From CAZKGE01 sp964541695 (GTDB taxonomy: Bacteria > Bacillota > Clostridia > Christensenellales > CAG-138), in the NCBI GenBank assembly GCA_964541695.1, contig CAZIRB010000053.1, forward strand, positions 1 through 15,491: a stretch of DNA of 15,491 bases, in the 5' to 3' direction. The notes under the pieces were generated by a model that worked only from the letters and a program-made list of their open reading frames with translations, was not told the DNA's origin and ran no database searches. Positions 1-6,871 of this stretch are shown piece by piece; position 1 is the stretch's first letter, and each line of letters starts with the position of its first letter. The translations under genes and the position numbers were made by a program.

Positions 1-140
1 CTTGATCCGCCACGGGCGGCGCTCAGCTTCGGCCCCCTTTGGAAACCCATTTGGAAAGGGCTAGTTTTGCATCTTTTGCTTCTTTTCTCTAAGAAAAGAA
101 GCGGGAGTTTGAGGACAGAACCCTCAACGTATCTCCATCC
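1..140. repeat. Intergenic palindromic mosaic upstream of tldD
   Basis: No gene is visible before the tldD start. The stretch holds modules that recur in other gaps of this window. Around 68-103 there is an A/T-rich palindrome built on CTTCTTTTCT and AGAAAAGAAG arms, which recurs at 6590-6612. The adjoining 68-87 segment is a near-exact inverted copy of about 6604-6620. At about 108-135 a TTTGAGG...CCCTCAACGTATC module matches 9217-9240. I see no convincing promoter for tldD here. An upstream gene could end before position 1, but nothing supports one. Confidence 0.6.
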
Positions 141-174
141 TTTCATTTCCACACCACACAGGAGGTATAACCGT

Positions 175-1566
175 TTGATTACGCAACAGCTTGCCGAGCG
201 CGTGCTTTCGGCCGCGCTGGAACAGGGCGCGGACTTTGCGGAGCTGTTCCTGGAGGACAGCGAAACAAACCGCATCGCCACGACCGACGGCGCGGTGGAG
301 ACCGCCGTCTCGTCGCGCATCTGCGGCGCGGGCGTGCGCGTGCTTCTGGGCGCCCGCAGCGCGTACGCTTACACGTCGGACTTCGACGAAAAGCGCCTGC
401 TGCAGACCGCGCGCGCCGCGGCGGCGGCGCTCCGGGGCGGCGGCCCGGCCGCGATGACCGCGCTCCGGCCGCATGAACGCACCGAAACGCGGCAGGCGGT
501 CCCGTTTGCCAATGTGGGCAACGACGCGCGCGTGGAACTGCTGCTGGAAGCGTACCGTGCGGCGCGGGCGGTCTCGCCCGAGGTGTCGCAGATCTGCACG
601 GGATATCTCGACCGCGTGCGTCGCATCTGGATCTACAATTCCGAGGGCCTGTCCGTTTCGGACGAACGCCCGTATACGCGCTCGAACGTGCAGTGCGTCG
701 CGATGGCAAACGGCGAGGCGCAGACGGGCTTCGAGGGTCCGGGCTGCTGCCGCGGGTTCGAGGCCTACCGCACGCAGCTCGACCTGCCGGAGGCCGGCAG
801 GCGTGCGGCGAGCACCGCGGTCACAATGCTGCACGCCGCGGAATGCCCCGCGGGCTACGTGCCGGTCGTGATCGACGGGGGCTTTGGCGGCGTGATATTC
901 CACGAAGCCTGCGGCCATAGCCTCGAGGCGACGTTCGTTGGCCGCGGCACGAGCGAGTTCTGCGGCAAGCTCGGACAGAAGGTCGCGTCGGACTGCGTAA
1001 CGGCGGTGGACGACGGCACGCTCGAGCACGAGTGGGGCACGATCACGATCGACGACGAGGGGTACCCCGGAAAGCGCAACGTACTGATCGAGAACGGCGT
1101 GCTGAAAGGATACCTGATCGACCGGCTCGGCGGCAGGCGCATGGGCATGGCGCCCACGGGCTCGTCGCGGCGGCAGGACTACCGGCTGGCGCCGACGTCG
1201 CGCATGACAAACACGTTCATCGCCCCCGGCAGCGACGACGAGGACGAGATGATCCGCGGAGTCGACCGCGGCCTGTTTGCCAAGAAGATGGGCGGCGGCT
1301 CGGTTAACCCCGTGACGGGCGAGTTCAACTTTGCCGTGGACGAGGGCTACTGGATCAAAAACGGCGAGATCCTCTGTCCGGTGCGCGGCGCGACGCTGGT
1401 CGGCCGCGGCACGGAGGTGCTGCTCAAGATCGACCGCGTGGGCGGGCGCATGTGGATGGGCGCGGGGATGTGCGGAAGCCTCTCCGGCTCGGTCCCGGTC
1501 AACGTCGGCCAGCCGCGCATCCGCGTGACCGGCATCACCGTAGGCGGCAAAGGAGGTGCGCTGTAA
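175..1566 (+). CDS. tldD: TldD, metalloprotease subunit (TldD/TldE family)
   Basis: TldD forms a zinc metalloprotease with TldE. In characterised bacteria the pair cleaves unfolded or modified peptides, for example in microcin maturation and antitoxin turnover, in the cytoplasm. The metal motif HEACGH is visible at residues 243-248 (two His plus Glu244), inside the conserved segment GGVIFHEACGHSLEA. The C-terminal cysteine expected as third ligand is present in GMCGSLSG (about Cys433). I chose the TTG at 175 as start because GGAGG lies at 161-165, 9 bases upstream, giving 463 residues, normal for the family. The reading frame stays open back to 67, but that part translates repeat sequence. 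The stop shares one base with the tldE start, so the two are translationally coupled. The family call is secure; the peptide substrate is unknown. Confidence 0.93.
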   Translation: MITQQLAERVLSAALEQGADFAELFLEDSETNRIATTDGAVETAVSSRICGAGVRVLLGARSAYAYTSDFDEKRLLQTARAAAAALRGGGPAAMTALRPHERTETRQAVPFANVGNDARVELLLEAYRAARAVSPEVSQICTGYLDRVRRIWIYNSEGLSVSDERPYTRSNVQCVAMANGEAQTGFEGPGCCRGFEAYRTQLDLPEAGRRAASTAVTMLHAAECPAGYVPVVIDGGFGGVIFHEACGHSLEATFVGRGTSEFCGKLGQKVASDCVTAVDDGTLEHEWGTITIDDEGYPGKRNVLIENGVLKGYLIDRLGGRRMGMAPTGSSRRQDYRLAPTSRMTNTFIAPGSDDEDEMIRGVDRGLFAKKMGGGSVNPVTGEFNFAVDEGYWIKNGEILCPVRGATLVGRGTEVLLKIDRVGGRMWMGAGMCGSLSGSVPVNVGQPRIRVTGITVGGKGGAL

Positions 1567-2759
1567 TGGCGAACAGGGACTGGATGGACAAAACGCTCGC
1601 ACTCGCGCTTAAGCGCGGCTGCGACGCGGCGGAAATCTACTACGCCTCGACGGAGTCGTTCGCCGTCAGCGCTTCGGACGGCGACTTCGACCGTTACGAG
1701 GTCGCAGCGGGCGGCGGGCTGAACCTGCGCGTGACGGTGAACGGCCGCGACGGATACGCGTACACGGAGACTTTCGGCGACGCGGAGGCGCTTGTCGCGC
1801 GCGCGATGGACAACGCCAGGATCATCGGCGTGCTCGACGAGCACCCGATGCAGGGCGTCTGCCAATACGAGGCCGTCGGCGAGGCGCCGTCGCCGCTAGC
1901 CAGGCTGCCGGAGCGCGACAAGATCGAGCTTTCGCTGCTGCTCGAGCGCGAAGCGCTCGCCGCGGACGCGCGAACCAAGCGCGTGGTCGACTGCACGGTC
2001 GGCAACGAAAGAAGAACGATCGCGATCCAAAACACGAAGGGGCTCGACGTGTCGCGCGCGGCCGCCGTCTCGTACCTGTACGTGATGCCGATGCTGGAAG
2101 GAGCCGACGGCGAGGTCCACACGGGGTTCGCGTTCCGCAACGGCAACGACGCGCCCGACGCGGCCGGCTGCGCGCGCGAGGCTGTGCTCGACGCGGCGGA
2201 CAAGTTCGGCGCAAAACCCGTGCCGTCCGGCTCCTACCGCGTCATCTTAAGAAACAACGCCGCGGCGGACCTGCTCGCCGCGTTCGTGCCGATGTTCTCG
2301 GCCGAGGAGGCGCAAAAGGGGCTGTCGCTGCTGGCTGGCCGCGAGAACACGGCCATCGGCGCAGGCTGCGTCACGATACTCGACGACCCGTTCCACCCGT
2401 CCGCGCCGCGCGCGTTCGACGCCGAGGGAACGCCGTCGCGCACGAAGGCCGTCGTCGAAAACGGCGTATTAAAGACGCTGCTGCACAACCTCAAGACCGC
2501 AAAGAAGGCGAACGCGGAATCCACGGGCAACGCCGTGCGCACGACCGCGTCCGCGCCCGTGGGCGTGGGGCCGAGCGTNNNNNNNNNNNNNNNNNNNNNN
2601 NNNNNNNNNNNNNNNNNNNNNNNNNNNNNNNNNNNNNNNNNNNNNNNNNNNNNNNNNNNNNNNNNNNNNNNNNNNNNNGGCGCGGACCTGTTTTTGTCGA
2701 TGCATCACGTCGGCAGCCCGAGCATACTGATCTCGTCGCTCAAGGTCGCGGGCGAATAG
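1566..2759 (+). CDS. tldE: TldE/PmbA, partner subunit of TldD (interrupted by assembly gap)
   Basis: TldE (PmbA) is the partner of TldD. It is homologous to it but lacks the metal motif, and both are needed for proteolysis. The ATG at 1566 overlaps the tldD stop by one base and has AGGAGG at 1551-1556. The N-terminal half is typical: a DxAEIYYASTESFAVSASDG-like start, the YAYTETFGD segment and the FDAEGTPSRTKAVVENG motif. Residues after about 338 fall in a run of 100 Ns (2579-2678). The frame resumes with GADLFLSMHHVGSPSILISS, the conserved family C terminus. With the Ns counted as bases the product is 397 residues, while the family usually has about 440-450. The gap is therefore probably larger than drawn and hides the conserved NPVTGxFS-like region. 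The gene itself is probably intact. Confidence 0.9.
   Translation: MANRDWMDKTLALALKRGCDAAEIYYASTESFAVSASDGDFDRYEVAAGGGLNLRVTVNGRDGYAYTETFGDAEALVARAMDNARIIGVLDEHPMQGVCQYEAVGEAPSPLARLPERDKIELSLLLEREALAADARTKRVVDCTVGNERRTIAIQNTKGLDVSRAAAVSYLYVMPMLEGADGEVHTGFAFRNGNDAPDAAGCAREAVLDAADKFGAKPVPSGSYRVILRNNAAADLLAAFVPMFSAEEAQKGLSLLAGRENTAIGAGCVTILDDPFHPSAPRAFDAEGTPSRTKAVVENGVLKTLLHNLKTAKKANAESTGNAVRTTASAPVGVGPSXXXXXXXXXXXXXXXXXXXXXXXXXXXXXXXXXXGADLFLSMHHVGSPSILISSLKVAGE
2579..2678. other. Assembly gap of 100 Ns inside tldE
   Basis: Exactly 100 Ns, the usual placeholder for a scaffold join of unknown length. It is flanked on both sides by tldE coding sequence in an apparently continuous frame, so the join is plausible. 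That the frame stays open across it may be chance. Confidence 0.97.
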
Positions 2760-2810
2760 GCCGGAAGCGGCGTTTTCCGGCAAAAAGCGCCCGCGCGCCG
2801 AAATTTTCCG

Positions 2811-2839
2811 TTGACATTGGGCGGCGGGTATGATACCTT
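2811..2839 (+). promoter_or_regulatory. Sigma-A promoter of the rpmG-secE-nusG operon
   Basis: A perfect -35 TTGACA lies at 2811-2816. After 17 bases comes TACCTT at 2834-2839, preceded by TGa (831-833), an extended -10. It lies in the gap after tldE and 60-90 bases before rpmG. The same TTGACA plus TGa-TA...T layout recurs at 5193 and 13550, which suggests a favoured strong promoter form in this genome. Confidence 0.8.
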
Positions 2840-2847
2840 ATTTAAGC

Positions 2848-2869
2848 GCCCCGAAAGGGGCTCGTTTTT
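2848..2869 (+). other. Small 5' UTR hairpin before rpmG
   Basis: GCCCC (2848-2852), loop GAAA, GGGGC (2857-2861), then TCGTTTTT. It would sit almost at the 5' end of the rpmG transcript. The five-pair stem followed by Ts is weak as a terminator and may instead stabilise the mRNA 5' end. Its function is not clear. Confidence 0.4.
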
Positions 2870-2900
2870 GATGCTTCGACCTACTAGGAGGGTGAGGAAC

Positions 2901-3050
2901 ATGCGCGTAAAGATTACATTGGCCTGCACCGAGTGCAAGCAGCGGAACTACAACACGTTCAAGAACAAAAAGAACGATCCCGACCGCCTCGAGTTCAACA
3001 AATACTGCAGGTTTTGCCGCAAGCATACGCTGCACCGCGAATCCAAGTAA
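2901..3050 (+). CDS. rpmG: 50S ribosomal protein L33 (zinc-ribbon form)
   Basis: A 49-residue protein of the large ribosomal subunit. The sequence starts MRVKITLACTECKQRNY and has two CxxC pairs (Cys9/Cys12 and Cys36/Cys39), so this is the zinc-binding (C+) form. The ATG at 2901 has a strong AGGAGGGTGAGG ribosome site just upstream; the frame is open further 5' but runs into the promoter. It is the first gene of the rpmG-secE-nusG block, the usual arrangement in Bacillota. No tRNA-Trp gene lies between rpmG and secE, where some relatives have one. Confidence 0.97.
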   Translation: MRVKITLACTECKQRNYNTFKNKKNDPDRLEFNKYCRFCRKHTLHRESK

Positions 3051-3067
3051 GCGGGAAAGAGGGCAAC

Positions 3068-3310
3068 ATGGCTAACAAGGAAGTCGCAAAACCGAACAAG
3101 CCGAAGAAGGAATCCAAGTTCCATCCGATCCGCTATCTGCGCGAGATGATCGGCGAGCTCAAGAAGCTCACGTGGCTGACCGGCAAGGAACTGTTCTCGC
3201 ATACGCTCGCGGTGTTCGTATTCGTGCTCGGCATGGCGCTCGTCATCTACGTGCTGGACCTCGTCTTCTCGACGGGTTTCTCGCTTTTGCAGCGCCTGAG
3301 CATCGGGTGA
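3068..3310 (+). CDS. secE: Preprotein translocase subunit SecE
   Basis: SecE is the small essential subunit of the SecYEG membrane channel. It clamps SecY and is needed for Sec-dependent export. The 80-residue product has a lysine-rich N terminus, the family motif RYLREMIGELKKLTWLT (about 22-38) and one membrane helix at about 46-67 (LAVFVFVLGMALVIYVLDLV). Single-helix SecE of this size is standard in Gram-positive bacteria. The ATG at 3068 has a weak purine-rich site (GGGAAAGAGGG). The stop is 4 bases before the nusG start, in line with one operon. Confidence 0.95.
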   Translation: MANKEVAKPNKPKKESKFHPIRYLREMIGELKKLTWLTGKELFSHTLAVFVFVLGMALVIYVLDLVFSTGFSLLQRLSIG

Positions 3311-3314
3311 GGAT

Positions 3315-3899
3315 ATGAGCCAGGAAGCCAAATGGTATGTCGTGCATACCTACTCCGGCTACGAGAACAAGGTCAAGGAGGATCTTGAGAAGTCGGTGGA
3401 GAACCTCGGCCTGCAGGACACGATCCTGGAGGTCAAGTATCCCACGGAGGAAACCATCGAGATCCTGCCGACCGGCAAGCGCAAAACCACCCTTCGCAAG
3501 GTTTATCCCGGCTACGTCATGGTGAAGATGGTCGTCGACGTCATCGAGAAGGAGCGGCCGCCGGAACAGGGCGGCGGCACGACGACAGACCTCGTCATGG
3601 ACCCGCACGCGTGGTACGTCGTGCGCAACACGCGCGGCGTCACGGGCTTTGTGGGCCCGGGCAGCAAGCCCGTTCCGCTGACCGACGAGGAGGTCACGGC
3701 CATGGGCGTCGAGCGCATCCCGATCATACTCAACATCGAGGTCGGCGAGAACGTCCGCGTCGTATCCGGCCCGCTCGAGAACTTCATCGGCACCGTCACG
3801 CACCTCGACGTCGAGCGGCAGAAGGTCAAGCTCACCGTGTCCATGTTCGGCCGCGATACGCCCGTCGAGCTGGACTTTGTGCAGGTGCAGAAGCTGTAA
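3315..3899 (+). CDS. nusG: Transcription termination/antitermination factor NusG
   Basis: NusG binds RNA polymerase, affects pausing and Rho action, and links transcription to translation. The NGN domain begins AKWYVVHTYSGYENKV (about 5-20), with YPGYVMVKM at 64-72 and WYVVRNTRGVTGFVG at 100-114. A C-terminal KOW domain carries VRVVSGPLENFIGTV (about 147-161). The product has 194 residues, against roughly 172-181 for many orthologues. The extra length is an insert at about 73-97, rich in E, P, G and T, between the NGN strand ending VKM and the segment beginning WYVVRNT. The ATG at 3315 follows GGTGAGGAT directly after the secE stop. Confidence 0.96.
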   Translation: MSQEAKWYVVHTYSGYENKVKEDLEKSVENLGLQDTILEVKYPTEETIEILPTGKRKTTLRKVYPGYVMVKMVVDVIEKERPPEQGGGTTTDLVMDPHAWYVVRNTRGVTGFVGPGSKPVPLTDEEVTAMGVERIPIILNIEVGENVRVVSGPLENFIGTVTHLDVERQKVKLTVSMFGRDTPVELDFVQVQKL

Positions 3900-4004
3900 C
3901 GGGAACAACCCGGATCGGCCGCGCCGAAATTTAACAACGATTTGCGACGCTTCTACGGCGTTTCAAATACGGCCCGCCCCGGTTTTGCCGCCGGACGCGC
4001 GGCC

Positions 4005-4042
4005 TATGTGGGAGGGGAGAGACACCCCGCTCGTACCAAATA
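4005..4042 (+). promoter_or_regulatory. Probable L1-binding ribosomal protein leader of rplK-rplA
   Basis: Just before the rplK ribosome site, TATGTGG (4005-4011) can pair with CCAAATA (4036-4042) with one G-A mismatch. GGGG (4014-4017) can pair with CCCC (4025-4028) above an asymmetric loop (GCTCGTA). This stem with a GGGAG-type loop resembles the rRNA-like L1 site that lets free L1 repress translation of the L11-L1 mRNA. The rest of the 160-base gap (3900-4004) holds weaker GC-rich hairpins, for example around 3943-3974, and no gene. The assignment rests on resemblance and position. Confidence 0.55.
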
Positions 4043-4058
4043 AAAAAGGAGAACTGTC

Positions 4059-4484
4059 ATGGCAAAGAAAATCGTCGGCTACGTAAAGCTGCAGATCCCG
4101 GGCGGCAAAGCCACGCCCGCGCCGCCGGTCGGTCCGGCGCTCGGCCAGCACGGTCTGAACATCATGGGCTTCTGCAAGGAGTTCAATGAGCGGACCGCCA
4201 AGCAGGTCGGCCTGATCATTCCGGTGGTCATCACCGTGTTCCAGGACCACTCGTTCACGTTCATCACCAAGACCCCGCCGGCGGCCGTGCTGATCAAAAA
4301 GGCCTGCGGCCTCGAGACGGCGTCCGGCACGCCGAACAAGACGAAGGTCGCGACCATCACGAAGGCCCAGGTGCGCGAGATCGCCGAGCTCAAGATGGCG
4401 GACCTCAACGCCGCCTCGGTCGAAGCGGCCATGAGCATGGTCGCAGGCACCGCCCGCAGCATGGGCGTCGTCGTCGCGGAGTGA
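4059..4484 (+). CDS. rplK: 50S ribosomal protein L11
   Basis: L11 is part of the GTPase-associated centre of the large subunit, next to the L10-L7/L12 stalk. The 141-residue product matches the family throughout: MAKKIVGYVKLQIPGGKATP at the N terminus, PPVGPALGQHGLNIMGFCKEFN (about 22-43), and a C-terminal RNA-binding domain with ITKAQVREIAELKMADLNA. The ATG follows AAAAAAGGAGAACTGTC. It is co-transcribed with rplA, whose start lies 13 bases after the rplK stop, and is probably under feedback from L1 through the upstream stem. Confidence 0.98.
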   Translation: MAKKIVGYVKLQIPGGKATPAPPVGPALGQHGLNIMGFCKEFNERTAKQVGLIIPVVITVFQDHSFTFITKTPPAAVLIKKACGLETASGTPNKTKVATITKAQVREIAELKMADLNAASVEAAMSMVAGTARSMGVVVAE

Positions 4485-4497
4485 GGAGGGGAAGAAC

Positions 4498-5187
4498 ATG
4501 AAACACGGCAAGAAATATCTTTCCAGCAAGGCCGCTATCGAGACGGCGAAGCTGTACGACGTGCGCGAGGGCCTCGAGACGGTGCTCTCCACCGCCAAGG
4601 CCAAGTTTGACGAGACGATCGAAGCCTCCATCCGCCTGGGCGTCGACCCGCGGCACGCGGACCAGCAGGTGCGCGGCGCGGTCGTTCTGCCGCACGGCAC
4701 GGGCAAGAAGATCCGCGTGCTGGTGTTCGCAAAGGCGGACAAGGCGCGCGAGGCCGAGGAGGCCGGCGCGGATTTCGTCGGCGACGAGGACCTCGTCAAA
4801 AAGATCCAGACCGAGAACTGGTTCGGCTTCGACGTGTGCGTCGCGACGCCGGACATGATGGGCATCGTCGGCCGCATCGGCCGCGTGCTCGGCCCCAAGG
4901 GCCTGATGCCGAACCCCAAGAGCGGCACCGTCACGATGGACGTGGCCAAGGCCGTGCAGGACATCAAGGCCGGTAAGGTCGAGTACCGCGTTGACAAGAC
5001 CTCGATCTGCCACTGCCCGATCGGCAAGGCGTCGTTCGGCGTCGAGAAGCTCGAGGAGAACCTCAAGACGCTGATGGAGGCCGTCATCAAGGCCAAGCCG
5101 TCCGCGGCGAAGGGCACCTACCTCAAGAGCGTCGTGCTCTCGAGCACGATGGGCCCGGGCGTGAAGTTCAACACGCTCAAGTTCTAA
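4498..5187 (+). CDS. rplA: 50S ribosomal protein L1
   Basis: L1 forms the mobile stalk at the ribosomal E site and is the usual translational repressor of its own L11-L1 mRNA. The 229-residue product has the standard length. Typical segments are MKHGKKYLSSKAAIE, LPHGTGKKIRVLVFAKADKA (about 64-83) and the signature LGPKGLMPNPKSGTV (about 131-145). The ribosome site GAGGGGAAGAAC precedes the ATG. The stop is only five bases before the -35 of the next promoter, so rplJ-rplL can be read both from here and from its own promoter. Confidence 0.98.
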   Translation: MKHGKKYLSSKAAIETAKLYDVREGLETVLSTAKAKFDETIEASIRLGVDPRHADQQVRGAVVLPHGTGKKIRVLVFAKADKAREAEEAGADFVGDEDLVKKIQTENWFGFDVCVATPDMMGIVGRIGRVLGPKGLMPNPKSGTVTMDVAKAVQDIKAGKVEYRVDKTSICHCPIGKASFGVEKLEENLKTLMEAVIKAKPSAAKGTYLKSVVLSSTMGPGVKFNTLKF

Positions 5188-5192
5188 AGGGA

Positions 5193-5222
5193 TTGACAGC
5201 GCCGAGGCGCGTGTGATATACT
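5193..5222 (+). promoter_or_regulatory. Sigma-A promoter of the L10 leader-rplJ-rplL unit
   Basis: TTGACA at 5193-5198, an 18-base spacer, then TATACT at 5217-5222 with TGa just upstream (extended -10). It starts almost at the rplA stop and would give a transcript beginning at about 5229, the 5' edge of the L10 leader. Confidence 0.82.
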
Positions 5223-5227
5223 CGCCC

Positions 5228-5403
5228 CCGGCAACAGAATATTTCGCCGGAGACAGCAGGCAGCGGATTTTTTCGCGTAAGGCCAGCCGAGGTGAACGGA
5301 TCCAGCTTTTTATGCCTGGTGTTCCGCGCCTCCCGTTTTCGGCGGGAGGCGCTTTTTTCGGCGGAGAAGCCGACAAAACAGTTTCGTTCAAGGAGGTGAA
5401 AAC
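5228..5403 (+). ncRNA. L10 leader (ribosomal protein autoregulatory RNA)
   Basis: This structured 5' UTR lies directly before rplJ, where the L10 leader is found in most Bacillota. Recognisable conserved parts are GGAGACAGCAGG (5249-5260) and GCCGAGGTGAACGGATC (about 5286-5302), which form the kink-turn arm bound by L10(L12)4. The leader ends in a terminator at 5326-5358. In the family, excess L10-L12 complex binding the leader favours the terminator and lowers rplJ-rplL expression. No protein-coding gene is supported in this gap; the frame that crosses it (5213-5446) is the leader itself. Confidence 0.9.
5326..5358 (+). terminator. Attenuator terminator of the L10 leader
   Basis: A perfect 10-bp stem, GCGCCTCCCG (5326-5335) with CGGGAGGCGC (5343-5352), a 7-base loop, then TTTTTT (5353-5358). 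It sits 45 bases before rplJ, as expected for an L10-controlled attenuator. Confidence 0.93.
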
Positions 5404-5907
5404 ATGGCAAATGCGCAAAACATTCAGGAAAAGGCAGCCCAGGTAGCCGAGATCGCCGGGAAGCTCAAAAAGGCCGCTTCCGTCGTCGTGTTCGATTACC
5501 GCGGACTGACGGTCGCGGAGGTAACGGAGCTTCGCAAGGAGATGCGCGAGGCGGGCATCGACTACGTCGTCATCAAGAACCACATCATGGCGCGCGCGTG
5601 CGACGCCGTCGGCATCGACGCGTCCGTGCACGGCATGCTGAAGGGTCCGTCTGCGTTCGCGTTCGGGTACGCCGACGCGGTCGCCCCGGCCAAGATTCTC
5701 AAGGCCGCGATCAAGAAGTACAAGAAGTGCGAGATGAAGGGCGGTATCGTCGAGGGCGCCGTAACCGGAGCCAAGGACATCGACGCCATCGCCGACCTGC
5801 CGTCGCGCGAGGTCCTGCTCGCCAGGATGCTCGGCAGCATGATGTCCCCGGTCGCGAACCTGGCAATCGTGCTCGACCAGATCGCCAAGAAGAAGGCCGA
5901 GGCGTAA
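5404..5907 (+). CDS. rplJ: 50S ribosomal protein L10
   Basis: L10 anchors the L7/L12 dimers to the ribosome and with them represses its own mRNA. The 167-residue product shows the family core VVVFDYRGLTVAEVTELRKEMREAG (about 28-52), YVVIKNHIMARAC (about 55-67) and LKGPSAFAFGYADAVAPAKIL. An alpha-helical tail (LLARMLGSMMSPVANLAIVLDQIAKKK) binds L12. The start ATG at 5404 follows a strong AAGGAGGTGAAAAC site. It pairs with rplL 108 bases downstream. Confidence 0.97.
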   Translation: MANAQNIQEKAAQVAEIAGKLKKAASVVVFDYRGLTVAEVTELRKEMREAGIDYVVIKNHIMARACDAVGIDASVHGMLKGPSAFAFGYADAVAPAKILKAAIKKYKKCEMKGGIVEGAVTGAKDIDAIADLPSREVLLARMLGSMMSPVANLAIVLDQIAKKKAEA

Positions 5908-5919
5908 GCTATGGCCGCC

Positions 5920-5950
5920 GCGGACGCGCCCCGTTTTTCGCGCGGTCCGC
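5920..5950 (+). other. Hairpin between rplJ and rplL
   Basis: GCGGAC (5920-5925) pairs with GTCCGC (5945-5950), and GCGC (5926-5929) with GCGC (5940-5943), leaving one bulged G and a T-rich loop. No T run follows, so it is unlikely to be a full terminator. It may mark an mRNA processing or stability site that helps rplL be made in excess of rplJ. That role is inference. Confidence 0.5.
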
Positions 5951-6015
5951 ATCCCGACAACACCGACCCCGGGCGCTGCCCGAAATAAAAATTTTTTTAC
6001 GGAGGAAATCATCCA

Positions 6016-6387
<372 letters not shown>

Positions 6388-6413
6388 CACCGGACGCACC
6401 GCGCTCCGGCCGT

Positions 6414-6475
6414 GCCGCCCGCACGGGGAATGGCGCTTCTTGCGCCGGTCCCCCACGCGGGCGGCGCCGTGTTTT
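6414..6475 (+). terminator. Large hairpin terminator after rplL
   Basis: GCCGCCCGC (6414-6422) pairs with GCGGGCGGC (6457-6465). GGGGA (6425-6429) pairs with TCCCC (6449-6453), and GGCGC (6432-6436) with GCGCC (6442-6446), a stack of helices with small internal loops. GCCGTGTTTT follows. It probably ends the ribosomal protein transcript, although the T run is short. Confidence 0.7.
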
Positions 6476-6479
6476 GGGG

Positions 6480-6720
6480 GTGAGGACGGGGACGGAGGGC
6501 GAGGGGATGAGGACGGGCGAGAGCGAGGGGGACGGCGAGGGCTCCGCCCTCGCGATTGAGGATACGAGGGCTCCGCCCTCGCGCTCCCGCTTCTTTTCTT
6601 TAAGAAAAGAAGCGAAAGATGCGAAAGGCGTTTTAATTGAGATACCTTCCGGAAAGGGATTCTCAAGGGACGTGTCCCTTGAGCGGGGGTCGCGGGGGCG
6701 GCGCCCCCGCGGCGTGGAGA
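6480..6720. repeat. Palindromic mosaic between rplL and glnN
   Basis: No credible gene lies here. Several inverted repeats stand in a row. CGAGGGCTCCGCCCTCG occurs twice (6536-6552 and 6565-6581). An A/T-rich palindrome CTTCTTTTCTT...AAGAAAAGAAG spans 6590-6612. CTCAAGGGAC pairs with GTCCCTTGAG (6662-6683). A GC palindrome CGCGGGGGC...GCCCCCGCG lies at 6691-6711. The modules differ in composition but recur in the other gaps, so this looks like a dispersed intergenic repeat family. An 83-codon open frame (6474-6725) is low-complexity and simply translates the repeats. Confidence 0.8.
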
Positions 6721-6795
6721 CGTAAGCTTGGGAAGGATCCGCGCGACCATTGCAACTGTGGGTAGGGGCGCCCCCGCGTCGAAATACTCTAACCC

Positions 6796-6824
6796 TACAA
6801 CTTTTTCTTGATCTTATATATAAT
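6796..6824 (+). promoter_or_regulatory. Possible promoter of glnN (good -10, weak -35)
   Basis: TATAAT at 6819-6824 sits in an AT-rich island after the repeats, 48 bases before the glnN start. At 17 bases spacing the -35 position reads TACAAC, a poor match. It may need an activator, which would fit nitrogen control, but no operator is recognisable. Confidence 0.4.
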
Positions 6825-6871
6825 TCATGGTAAGGTAATGGGTAAATTTTGCGATGCGGGAGGGCCCTGTG

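Noticed and set aside
67..174. N-terminal extension of TldD from the ATG at 67
   Set aside because: It translates the intergenic palindrome (LLLFSKKRS), has no ribosome site, and makes the protein too long; the TTG at 175 has a well-placed GGAGG.
124..1602. Long minus-strand open frame opposite tldD (and similar ones opposite 4405-6750, 11384-13144 and 13906-15408)
   Set aside because: These are antisense shadows in GC-rich coding DNA. They are Arg/Ala/His-rich, match no family I recognise, and the plus strand encodes clear conserved proteins.
2829..2834. TATGAT as the -10 of the rpmG promoter
   Set aside because: Only 12 bases from TTGACA; the TGaTACCTT form at 2831-2839 has the right 17-base spacing.
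5213..5446. Possible 77-codon gene before rplJ
   Set aside because: It covers the L10 leader and its terminator and has no family resemblance.
6474..6725. Possible 83-codon gene in the rplL-glnN gap
   Set aside because: Low-complexity Gly/Glu/Arg product made of repeat sequence, with no ribosome site or homology.
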